Shown: positions 1 to 7,537, counted from the stretch's first letter. The stretch: DNA of 7,966 nt from Ferruginibacter sp. (GCA_025362765.1 JANYFI010000741.1:1-7966); one strand, 5' to 3'. A program made the numbers and translations. Notes: a model not told the origin generated them from the letters alone.

Positions 1-210
1 CTAAATTGTTACATTTGTTCATGAGGTTTCTGTTTTAAGTTTAAAAGAAATTTTGCTAATTAAAGTTATCCTTTTAGCAGAGACCTCTTTTTAACTCATA
101 CATAAGACCTAATAATACAACTTAAACCGCTTTGCAATGAACAGTTGGGGCCAGATAAATTGTTGCAGTTTAGTCAGCCAAAATAAAAGTTATCATTAAA
201 AATTGGGCAA

Positions 211-555
211 ATGAGGACAATGACAAAGCGTCTTATAATATTTCTTTTTTTGTTGTTGTTTCAGCATACCCTTTTTGCTGAAGGGCATGACGCTTTTTTT
301 GTTCAACATTACGATAACCGGAATGGTTTGTCAAACAGTTCAATCAATTATATCTTTAAAGATGCGGGGAATTTGCTGTGGGTAGCCACCTGGGATGGAC
401 TAAATATGTACGACGGCAATAATTTTCATCGTCATTCTATTGGGGCGTCATACCAGGTATTGCGTAAAAATTTAAGCGGGCCACATACTAAACACGAAGC
501 GTATCAATTCACCAAAATCATATGCTTTATCCATTTTCCTTCAATAGGTAAGTAG
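211..555 (+). pseudogene. Truncated HTCS (hybrid two-component) sensor, N-terminal fragment only
   Basis: The open frame encodes 114 residues. Residues 1-23 form a signal peptide (MTKRL followed by a Leu/Phe-rich core, cleavage near LFA). Residues ~31-75 read as the first blade of a two-component-regulator propeller: QHYDNRNGLSNSSIN, then LLWVATWDGLNMYDG. That is the signature start of periplasmic sensors of Bacteroidota HTCS proteins, which are normally well over 1,000 residues and continue through a propeller, Y_Y_Y domain, histidine kinase, receiver and AraC output. Homology stops around residue 75-78 (about position 440). The remaining ~36 residues (ASYQVLRKNL... to the stop) do not resemble a propeller and are read from unrelated DNA. 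The kinase and output domains are absent, so the fragment cannot signal. HTCS genes usually sit beside the glycan locus they control, so the intact gene may once have regulated the adjacent arabinofuranosidase (inference). ATG at 220 is an equally plausible start. Confidence 0.5.
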
Positions 556-681
556 GCTCCATTGTAAATATCTATCGAACATTGAATAAGATTAGACTTA
601 ACAAATATAATTTTTGAAGAGGGAGTACAAATTATACTCAGTCCATTCATGTTAATTTCTGCATACTTTTAATTAATTAAT
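443..681. other. Unassigned sequence between the HTCS break and the GH127 gene
   Basis: This ~240-base stretch replaces the expected continuation of the HTCS gene. It includes the non-homologous tail of the 211-555 frame. Neither strand encodes a protein I recognise; the longest otherwise unexplained minus-strand frame is 48 codons (650 down to 504) and resembles no family I know. There is no clear terminal inverted repeat or target duplication. The 3' part (about 570-680) is very AT-rich and probably holds the promoter region for the downstream hydrolase, but I see no full TAnnTTTG -7 element; TACTTTTA at about 664-671 is a near match without a convincing -33 TTG. It could be a mobile-element scar, a deletion join or an assembly join. 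Confidence 0.5.
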
Positions 682-741
682 ATGATATATTTCTTACTGA
701 ACCTGGCGACCTTTGAAACAGGTACAACAACCTTATTTATT

Positions 742-3108
742 ATGCATAAAAGATATTTTCTGCTGCTTATTACTTGCTTTGTGATGAACATTGTAAGTTT
801 TAGCCAATCGTATGTTCCTGAAAAAAACAACCCGAAAATTAAAATAAAACCAGCAATAGTTTTAGAGGCTTACGGATTTAATTTACGGGATGTTAAGTTA
901 TTGGAGGGAAGCCCTTTTAAAAATGCTATGGATAAAGACGCGGCCTATTTATTAACGATTGAACCCAATCGGTTACTCAACCGTTTTTATTCCAATGCCG
1001 GATTGCCTGTAAAAGGAGCTGTTTATGGTGGATGGGAAAGTGAAGGATTATCAGGCCACACAATGGGGCACTATCTTTCGGCCTGCGCCATGATGTATGT
1101 AAGCACGGGTAATACGGCATTCAAAAAAAGAGTGGATTATATTGTGAATGAATTAGAGAAATGCCAGCTTGCCCGTAAAACGGGCTATATAGGTGCGATA
1201 CCAAATGAGGATTCCATATTCGGCCGTGTAGCAAGAGGTGATATTAAAACCGGCGGTTTTGATATGAACGGTGGATGGAGCCCTTGGTATACTGTTCATA
1301 AAGTAATGGCAGGGCTGATGGATGCTTATTTATATACTGATAATACAAAAGCGTTACACCTGGTAACAGGTATGGCCGATTGGACATACAATACTGTTAA
1401 CAACCTGCCCGATTCTTTACGGCAAAAAATGCTTCGCTGTGAATATGGAGGTATGAATGATGTATTGGCCAACTTGTATGCTGTTACAGGCAATAAAAAA
1501 TACCTTGCGCTCTCCTACAAATTTTATGACGATTTTGTTATGAAACCTCTTTCAGAAAAAATTGATCCCATGCCGGGCAAACATTCCAACACCAATGTAC
1601 CTAAAGCTATCGGAAGCGCTGCGCAATATGAATTAACAGGTAATTTTTCAGATAAAACCATCGCTTCTTTTTTCTGGGAAACCATGGTGCATCACCATAG
1701 TTATGTAATTGGTGGCAACAGCAGTTATGAATATTGTGGAGAAGAAGATAAGCTGAATGACAGGTTGAGTGATAACACCTGCGAAACCTGCAATACGTAC
1801 AATATGCTCAAACTTACCCGTCACTTATTTTGCTGGCAACCCAGCAGCCAATATGGTGATTATTACGAAAGGGCCTTGTACAATCATATTCTTGCTTCGC
1901 AAAACCCAACCAATGGTATGATGTGTTATTTTGTTCCGCTGCGCATGGGTACCCAAAAACAATTCAGCGATTCATTCAATACGTTTACCTGTTGTGTAGG
2001 CACTGGTATGGAAAACCATTCCAAATACACAGAAGGAATTTATTATCATAGCGGCGATGAAAAAAATCTTTATGTAAATTTATTTATCGCATCTAAATTA
2101 AACTGGAAAGAAAAAGGAATTACGCTTACACAAGAATCGGCTTATCCGGAATCTGATAAATCAAATTTTAGTATTCAAACAAAAACACCTCAACTGTTTA
2201 CCATGCTTATACGCCAGCCCTGGTGGGCGAAACAAGGGGTGAATATAAAAATAAACGGGAAAGATGTTGCGGTAAATAAAAATGCTGCAGGGTATATTGA
2301 ATTAAAAAGAAAATGGAACAACAACGATAAAGTAGCCATTGAATTTCCGATGAGTCTTTATACAGAGAGCATGCCCGATAATAAAAACCGCATCGCTTTT
2401 TTATACGGTCCGTTGGTATTGGCAGGACAATTAGGCGACAGCCTCCCCGACCCTGTTTATGGCATACCCGTTTTATTAACTGATGATAAAAATGTAAGCA
2501 ACTGGATAAAGCCCGTATCGGATAAATCCCTCACATTTAAGATGCAGCATACCGGCCAGCCTTTTGATGCTACGCTTATTCCATTTTACAAAACATATCA
2601 GCAGCACTATAGTGTATACTGGGATTATTTCTCCAGCGACGGCTGGACAGAAAAAAAAGCCGCTTACGAAGCAGAGAAAAAAAGAGTAAAGGAAATTGAA
2701 ACCAGCACCATTGATTATTTCCGAATTGGCGAAATGCAGCCAGAGCGTGACCATAACCTGCAGGCCAGCGAACGTTCATACATAAGTGATGCCATGGGCG
2801 TAAATGGCAGAGAGGCAAGAGCGAATAATTATTTTTCGTTCGATATGAAGGTTGAACCAACGGTTAAAAACAGTTTACTATTTGTATTTCTTGGCGATGA
2901 CAAAGACAGAAAATTTGATATTATTATTGATGGGCAATTATTAAAAACAGCAGAATGGAAAGGTGGCGATGCCAACAGGTTTTACAATGTTGAATATGCG
3001 TTGCCCGAAGAATTAATAAAAGACAAAGCGAAAATAACCGTTCGGATAGAAGCTAACCGAAACACCACCGCCGGAAGGATATTTGGCTGCAGAACTATTA
3101 GAAATTAG
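742..3108 (+). CDS. Secreted beta-L-arabinofuranosidase, GH127/GH146 family (DUF1680)
   Basis: Predicted retaining exo-glycosidase releasing L-arabinose from beta-L-arabinofuranosides. I chose ATG 742 over the in-frame ATG at 682 because it starts a clean signal peptide (MHKRYFLLLI... cut near FSQ, residue 22); the upstream 20 codons look like AT-rich leader. The product is 788 residues, a usual length. In this numbering GGWESEGLSGH (96-106) and NGGWSPWYTVHK (176-187) are family motifs of the alpha/alpha barrel. The Zn-thiolate active site known from Bifidobacterium HypBA1 (E338, C340, C417, C418; acid/base E322) maps to E348, C350, C417 and C418 (CETCN; FTCCVG), with E334 the likely acid/base. 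Beta-sandwich domains follow. The C-terminal ~130 residues (QPERDHNLQ onward, ending GRIFGCR) resemble the accessory DUF6805-type module common in Bacteroidota homologues. The S9 relic starts 35 bases after the stop, suggesting co-transcription. GH127 versus GH146 cannot be settled by eye. Confidence 0.5.
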   Translation: MHKRYFLLLITCFVMNIVSFSQSYVPEKNNPKIKIKPAIVLEAYGFNLRDVKLLEGSPFKNAMDKDAAYLLTIEPNRLLNRFYSNAGLPVKGAVYGGWESEGLSGHTMGHYLSACAMMYVSTGNTAFKKRVDYIVNELEKCQLARKTGYIGAIPNEDSIFGRVARGDIKTGGFDMNGGWSPWYTVHKVMAGLMDAYLYTDNTKALHLVTGMADWTYNTVNNLPDSLRQKMLRCEYGGMNDVLANLYAVTGNKKYLALSYKFYDDFVMKPLSEKIDPMPGKHSNTNVPKAIGSAAQYELTGNFSDKTIASFFWETMVHHHSYVIGGNSSYEYCGEEDKLNDRLSDNTCETCNTYNMLKLTRHLFCWQPSSQYGDYYERALYNHILASQNPTNGMMCYFVPLRMGTQKQFSDSFNTFTCCVGTGMENHSKYTEGIYYHSGDEKNLYVNLFIASKLNWKEKGITLTQESAYPESDKSNFSIQTKTPQLFTMLIRQPWWAKQGVNIKINGKDVAVNKNAAGYIELKRKWNNNDKVAIEFPMSLYTESMPDNKNRIAFLYGPLVLAGQLGDSLPDPVYGIPVLLTDDKNVSNWIKPVSDKSLTFKMQHTGQPFDATLIPFYKTYQQHYSVYWDYFSSDGWTEKKAAYEAEKKRVKEIETSTIDYFRIGEMQPERDHNLQASERSYISDAMGVNGREARANNYFSFDMKVEPTVKNSLLFVFLGDDKDRKFDIIIDGQLLKTAEWKGGDANRFYNVEYALPEELIKDKAKITVRIEANRNTTAGRIFGCRTIRN

Positions 3109-3143
3109 CTTCTTAAAAATTCATACATATTTATTTTACACAG

Positions 3144-3691
3144 ATGATTTTAAGCGATAAATTTCCAATTACTTTTCTTGTTTTGTTTTTTTTTGGCTCT
3201 GTACTGTTCGCACAGAAAAAGAACCCGGAACCATACCAACCCAACAGGCAGGAAATGCTGGAGAGATACCGCAAAGCGCAATTACTTGACAGCGCCATTA
3301 AAAACAAAGTGTTTAAAACAAATGTACATGCCCACTGGCAAAAGAATGGCAATACATTTTGGTATTGCAATGTATTAAAAGATAGTGTGCGGGAATATAT
3401 GTATGTGGATGTTGCCCGTGGCACAAAACAAAAAGCATTTAACCTGGAAAAATTAGCTGTTGAATTGGGGAAAGCGCTGGGGAAACCGTTGCAGGCAAAG
3501 CATTTTGTAACCGTGTAGCAGATGCACTTATCAAGGCCGGCAAAACATTCGACTTTCTTCCAATACCAGGCTCAAACCATACTGATGGCGGCCCTTATGG
3601 AAGAATAAGAAAACGGGATTTTTTTGTGCAGCATTTATTAGGAGTGCTACCTCCACAGCGAAACAACGATGAGTTATCTATTGGTAACTAA
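3144..3691 (+). pseudogene. Internally deleted S9 (prolyl oligopeptidase/DPP IV-like) peptidase relic
   Basis: The first frame (3144-3518) gives a signal peptide (MILSDKFPIT... LFAQ, residues 1-24) and then the N-terminus typical of S9 peptidases: RYRKAQLLDSAIKNKVF, HWQKNGNTFWYCN, YVDVARGTKQKAFNLEKLA. It ends at TAG 3516-3518. From about 3509 a different frame reads [31 protein letters not shown] and [16 protein letters not shown] and stops at TAA 3689-3691. This is the extreme C-terminus of the same family, including the position of the catalytic histidine (the H of SNHTDG). About 120 N-terminal and 60 C-terminal residues are left of a protein usually 700-800 residues long. The whole beta-propeller and the serine and aspartate of the triad are missing, and the join at about 3498-3511 is out of frame. 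The gene is inactive. When intact it would have been an exported peptidase, probably cleaving after proline. It lies 35 bases after the GH127 gene and 134 before the DUF885 gene. Confidence 0.5.
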
Positions 3692-3708
3692 CAAATTTTT
3701 TGATAACT

Positions 3709-3741
3709 GGTTCTTGAATATTAATTCAATTTCAATGAACC
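3709..3741. repeat. Imperfect inverted repeat between the S9 relic and the DUF885 gene
   Basis: GGTTCTTGAA (3709-3718) can pair with TTCAATGAACC (3731-3741) with one bulged base and a 12-base loop. An alternative inner pairing is TTGAAT/ATTCAA (3714-3719 with 3724-3729). No T-tract follows on the plus strand, so it is not a standard intrinsic terminator. It may be an mRNA hairpin or an operator in the 134-base gap. The 11-mer TCAATTTCAAT at 3726-3736 recurs at 3798-3808, 18 bases before the DUF885 start codon. Confidence 0.5.
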
Positions 3742-3825
3742 CTCATTCCAATAGCTGTCGAAATAAAAAGGTACTAAATCTAACAAAAGTAGTATCGTCA
3801 ATTTCAATACAAAACCTCTTTCATC

Positions 3826-5613
3826 ATGATTAAAATATTTAGTGGTAAACAGATTTCATTGCTGGCAATATTGGTAATAATTATACTGCTACCAACGGGT
3901 ATTTTTGCCCAGGCATCAAACACATCACTGTACCTGCAAACAAGCGAGGTAAACAATACTATAGTACATTATGATGCGGACAAGGAAAGCATCATGCGTT
4001 TTTATTCCACCAACAGCTCAGCCAACCCGTGGGAAACGCAGCAAGATGACAGTTACAATTCGCCGGAAAGAAGACAACGCTTGTTGCAGTTGATAGATGA
4101 CTATTATAAAGAACTCAATGGCTTACAGTTTGATGCTATGTCTATTAATGGCAAAGTGGATTATATTTTATTTAAACGAAACTTAAACAACGAAGAATAC
4201 AATTTAAAGCAACAACAAAAAATTTATGAGCAGGTAAAAAAATATTTTCCGTTTGAAGATAAAATATATGGGATTGAAAAACCGCGCCGAAGAGGAATTA
4301 CAGTAAATGGCGCAGAAGCCGCCAAGGAAATGGACAGCATCCGCAAGGCTGTTATTGAGCAAATAAAAATATTTACCAAGGCGGACAGCCTCGATAAAAA
4401 ATCATCAGAATTTGCAACGGCACATGCCAATGGTTTAAAGGGTGTTTTGAAAAGTTATTTTACTTTCTATAACGGCTACGATCCATTGTTTACCTGGTGG
4501 GTGCCAAAAACTTATACGCAGACAGATAGTATGCTGGCCGTTTATGCTGCTTTATTAAAAAGTAAAAGAAAGGAAACCGGCACACAAAAAGATGATGGCA
4601 GCGGTATTGTGGGCAATCCTATTGGGCGTGATGAATTGATACGGCAATTACGGACAGAATTCATCCCCTACTCACCGGAAGAACTGGTAGAAATAGCCAA
4701 TAAAGAATTTGCCTGGTGTGATGCTGAATTATTAAAAGCCTCCCGTGAAATGGGTTTTGGTGATAACTGGAAAGCAGCGCAGGAAAAAGTAAAAAATTCT
4801 TTTGTTGAACCGGGCAAACAACCGGAAGCCATGTACGACTTGTATAAGCAGTCCGTTGATTTTTTAAAAAAGAATGACCTGGTTACCATACCACCACTGG
4901 CTGAAGAAGCATGGAGCATGTACATGATGAGCCCGGAAGCACAAAAGGTAAATCCTTTTTTTCTTGGTGGAGAATCTTTGATCGTTTCTTACCCAACCAA
5001 CACCATGACGTACGATGAAAAGATGATGAGCATGCGTGGCAATAATCCGCATTTTTCGAGGGCAACGGTACATCATGAACTAGTTGCCGGCCATCACCTG
5101 CAGGGTTTTATGGAGGGAAGGTATAAAGCTTACCGCCATTTTGAAACACCGTTTTGGGTGGAAGGAAATTCGTTGTACTGGGAGATGTTATTATGGGATT
5201 TAAAATTTCCACAGACACCCGAAGACCGTATTGGTATGTTGTTCTGGCGCATGCACCGTTGTGCAAGAATTATTTTTTCGCTCAACTATCATTTAGGTAA
5301 ATGGACGCCGCAACAGTGCATTGATTTTTTAGTGGATAGAGTTGGGCATGAAAGGGCGAATGCCGAAGGGGAAGTGCGCCGTTCATTTGTTGGCGGTTAT
5401 AGCCCATTATACCAGATTGCATATATGTTGGGCGGGTTGCAGTTTATGGCACTGAAAAGGGAACTGGTGGATACAAAAAAATTAACTTACAGGCAATATC
5501 ATGATGCTATCTTACAGGAAAATGCCATGCCTGTTGAATTATTAAGGGCAATACTCACCAATCAGCCTTTGCAAAAAGATTTTAAGACGCAGTGGAAATT
5601 TTATAAATTTTAA
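3826..5613 (+). CDS. Secreted DUF885-family putative zinc metallopeptidase
   Basis: The product is 595 residues, the normal length for DUF885 (PF05960) proteins, and appears complete. The N-terminus is a strong signal peptide (MIKIFSGKQ, hydrophobic core, cut near IFAQ at residue ~29), so it acts in the periplasm or outside the cell. The central region is mostly helical. The putative metal site is HHELVAGHH at residues 416-424; the family usually has HExxPGHH, and here alanine (421) replaces the proline. The likely third ligand is E446 in WVEGNSLYWE. The C-terminal family block WRMHRCARIIFSLNYHLGKW, then DFLVDRVGHERANAEGEVRR and PLYQIAYMLGGLQ, is well conserved. DUF885 proteins are thought to be metal-dependent peptidases with a gluzincin-like fold, but the substrate is not known from sequence. 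Its stop is 20 bases from the next start, which implies an operon with the oxidoreductase. The ATG at 3826 has no Shine-Dalgarno sequence, as is usual in this phylum. Confidence 0.5.
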   Translation: MIKIFSGKQISLLAILVIIILLPTGIFAQASNTSLYLQTSEVNNTIVHYDADKESIMRFYSTNSSANPWETQQDDSYNSPERRQRLLQLIDDYYKELNGLQFDAMSINGKVDYILFKRNLNNEEYNLKQQQKIYEQVKKYFPFEDKIYGIEKPRRRGITVNGAEAAKEMDSIRKAVIEQIKIFTKADSLDKKSSEFATAHANGLKGVLKSYFTFYNGYDPLFTWWVPKTYTQTDSMLAVYAALLKSKRKETGTQKDDGSGIVGNPIGRDELIRQLRTEFIPYSPEELVEIANKEFAWCDAELLKASREMGFGDNWKAAQEKVKNSFVEPGKQPEAMYDLYKQSVDFLKKNDLVTIPPLAEEAWSMYMMSPEAQKVNPFFLGGESLIVSYPTNTMTYDEKMMSMRGNNPHFSRATVHHELVAGHHLQGFMEGRYKAYRHFETPFWVEGNSLYWEMLLWDLKFPQTPEDRIGMLFWRMHRCARIIFSLNYHLGKWTPQQCIDFLVDRVGHERANAEGEVRRSFVGGYSPLYQIAYMLGGLQFMALKRELVDTKKLTYRQYHDAILQENAMPVELLRAILTNQPLQKDFKTQWKFYKF

Positions 5614-5633
5614 TTAAACCGGGTAATCATTTT

Positions 5634-6884
5634 ATGAAGCATGTAGTTGTAGTTGGTGGTGGAATTATTGGCCTTAGTACAGCGTTTTACCTGCAGCAAA
5701 GCGGCTGTAAAGTAACTGTTGTTGACAAAGATAAATTTATAGACAATTGTTCTTATGGTAATGCCGGGTATGTTTGTCCCAGCCATTTTATGCCATTGGC
5801 AGCACCAGGAATTATCTGGCAGGGCTTTAAATGGATGTTTAATTCCAACAGCCCGTTTTATGTTAAACCTGCTTTAAACAAAGCGCTTATAAATTGGGGC
5901 TTACAATTTATGAAAAGCGCCACCAATAAAAATGTTGCCAATGCGGCTATTCCTCTCCGTGATATTGCTTTACTAAGCCAGCATGAATTTGAACAATGGG
6001 CAAAAATCCCTGGCTTCGATTTTGGATACGAACATAAAGGGATGTTAGAAATTTTTCAGACGGCCGGCGTTGCAAATCATGCACACCACACAGTAACAAA
6101 AGCCAAGGAATTAGGATTGGATGTAAGTTTATTAAATTACAACGAGTTGCAGCAGCTGGAACCAAATGCAAAAATTAATGCACTGGGCGCTTTGTATTTT
6201 AAATGTGATGCCCATGTATATCCAAATAAACTAATGACGGTATTACAAAGTTACCTCATAAACCAGGATGTGCAACTACGATCTGGCGAAGAGTTAAAAT
6301 CATTTTAAAATTTAAACGGCCGCATTACAAAAGTCATTACCAACACCGAAACGTACGAGGCAGATGCTGTAGTAATTGCCGCAGGCGCATGGAGCAGGGA
6401 ACTGGCTTCGCTTATTGAAGTTAAACTACCATTAATGCCTGGCCGCGGTTATTCGTTAACACTTGAAAATTCGAGCTACCAATTAGCCCATCCGGCTATA
6501 TTGGCCGAAGGCAGGGTAGCCATTACCCCAATGGATGGCAATAAGATTCGTTTTGGTGGCACAATGGAAGTAGTACCTACCAATACACCACCACAATATA
6601 AACGCATAGAAGGCATTTTAAAATCGGTGAAAAGCTTCTTTCCGGAATTTGATATTGCCAGGCCCCCTGATGATAAGATATGGTATGGCTACCGGCCTTG
6701 TTCTGCAGATGGGTTGCCTTATATTGGTAAATCAAAAAAGTATAGTAATGTAATTATAGCAACCGGTCATTCTATGATGGGGTTAAGCCTTGGGCCGGGT
6801 ACGGGAAAATTGGTTGCTGAATTAGTAAACGAATCCTCTCCAAGTATAGCAATAAAAGCATTTGAAGTAGAACGGTTTGGTTAA
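5634..6884 (+). pseudogene. DadA-type FAD-dependent D-amino-acid dehydrogenase with an in-frame TAA
   Basis: Ignoring one stop, the frame is continuous for 416 codons, a typical length for the DadA/DAO family. Residues 1-31 form the FAD-binding Rossmann start (VVVVGGGIIG, glycines 8, 10 and 13; acidic D31 ends strand 2). CSYGNAGYV (39-47), MPGRGYS (268-274), WYGYRPCSADGLP (about 350-362) and GHSMMGLSLGPGTG (378-391) are all typical of the D-amino-acid dehydrogenase small-subunit group. TAA at 6306-6308 is codon 225; the reading EELKSF-stop-NLNGRITKV resumes the same frame with good family sequence, so a single base change (for example AAA to TAA) explains it. There is no frame shift. The enzyme would oxidise a D-amino or D-imino acid and pass electrons to the respiratory chain. 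D-hydroxyproline is an attractive but unproven substrate given the neighbours. There is no signal peptide, so it is cytoplasmic or at the inner face of the membrane. It follows the DUF885 gene by 20 bases. If the stop is real, the 224-residue product lacks much of the substrate and FAD site. Confidence 0.5.
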
Positions 6885-6979
6885 GATCATTAACCTGTAA
6901 AGGTATATGGTGCCCTAATAGCCCTCAGGCAGGCTGATCCAAATAATTGTAAAAAAAGCAATGGGAGGCCACGAAAATA

Positions 6980-7537
6980 TCAGCCAACCTTTTGCGAATA
7001 CTCTTTCAGGAATTCGCGGGGAGATTTGGAAGTTATTTTTTTGAAGACACGGTTAAAACTCACGGCACTACTAAAGCCTGTGTCATAAGCAATAGAGGAA
7101 ATAGAAGATAAATTACCGGATATTATCATTTTACAAGCTTCGTTGATCCGTATTTCATTTAGCACGCATACGTAGGTTTTTCGGGTATGGGTTTTAAAAT
7201 AACGGCAAAATGCCTGTGGCGTTAAGCAGGCGATTTTTGCAATATCATTCAGCGAAATCTCCTCCGCATAATGCGCCATTGTGTATTGATATACATCATT
7301 CATACCTGGATCACTTTTAAAAATATGTGCCTGGTTAGAACCAATAATATAGATATCGCCGGATTTAAAAGGTTGCATATAATTACCGGCTATTAATGCG
7401 CCCTCTCCCTGTAACACCAGCGTAATCTGAATTTCGTGGTGCCTGTGCAGGTGATCATAGAAATAAGGAATTACATCTTCCTGTACAATAATAGAATGTT
7501 CTGTAGACACAGGAATTGTGAACTGAATGACTTTCAT
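6980..7537 (-). CDS. Cupin-AraC transcriptional regulator with an internal deletion
   Basis: The product is 185 residues. Residues 1-77 are an N-terminal cupin-like sensory domain (FYDHLHRHHEIQITLVLQGEGALIAG, PFKSGDIYIIGSNQAHIFKSDPG) with a His-rich possible ligand site at H31, H33, H34 and H71. Residues ~79-185 are a complete AraC DNA-binding domain with two helix-turn-helix units: LNDIAKIACLTPQAFCRYFK (96-115) and ISSIAYDTGFSSAVSFNRVF (146-165). Family members of this type are usually 270-300 residues, with ~100 linker and dimerisation residues between the cupin and the NDVYQYTMAH start of the HTH domain. Here SDPG runs straight into MNDVYQY at about 7301-7306, so that segment is missing without loss of frame. 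The gene is convergent with the oxidoreductase (95 bases between stops), and such regulators often control adjacent catabolic genes. Whether this short form is functional is uncertain. ATG 7537 fits the usual cupin-AraC N-terminus (MKVIQFTIP). Confidence 0.5.
   Translation of the reverse strand: MKVIQFTIPVSTEHSIIVQEDVIPYFYDHLHRHHEIQITLVLQGEGALIAGNYMQPFKSGDIYIIGSNQAHIFKSDPGMNDVYQYTMAHYAEEISLNDIAKIACLTPQAFCRYFKTHTRKTYVCVLNEIRINEACKMIISGNLSSISSIAYDTGFSSAVSFNRVFKKITSKSPREFLKEYSQKVG

Noticed and set aside
10..17. TACATTTG, an exact match to the Bacteroidota -7 consensus TAnnTTTG
   Set aside because: It is ~195 bases from the first start codon and the -33 region lies off the window, so it cannot be tied to a gene.
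62..194. Direct repeat AAAGTTATC at 62-70 and 186-194
   Set aside because: Nine bases in AT-rich sequence, expected by chance.
504..650. Minus-strand frame of 48 codons (MNGLSIICTP... MILVN) in the HTCS junction region
   Set aside because: No recognisable family, no ribosome-binding or promoter support, short enough to arise by chance in AT-rich DNA.
682..741. Upstream in-frame ATG that would lengthen the GH127 protein by 20 residues
   Set aside because: The added residues precede a complete signal peptide beginning at 742 and would bury it; the internal start is the better choice.
6306..6308. Programmed readthrough or recoding of the TAA in the dehydrogenase gene
   Set aside because: TAA is the least leaky stop, the family has no known recoded residue at this place, and no flanking stimulatory structure is apparent; a mutation or base-call error is simpler.
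6885..6979. Possible terminators between the convergent genes (ACCT-GTAA-AGGT, AGCC-n8-GGCT, and T7 on the minus strand at 6957-6951)
   Set aside because: Stems are only 3-4 pairs and not properly placed before a T-tract; no convincing intrinsic terminator.
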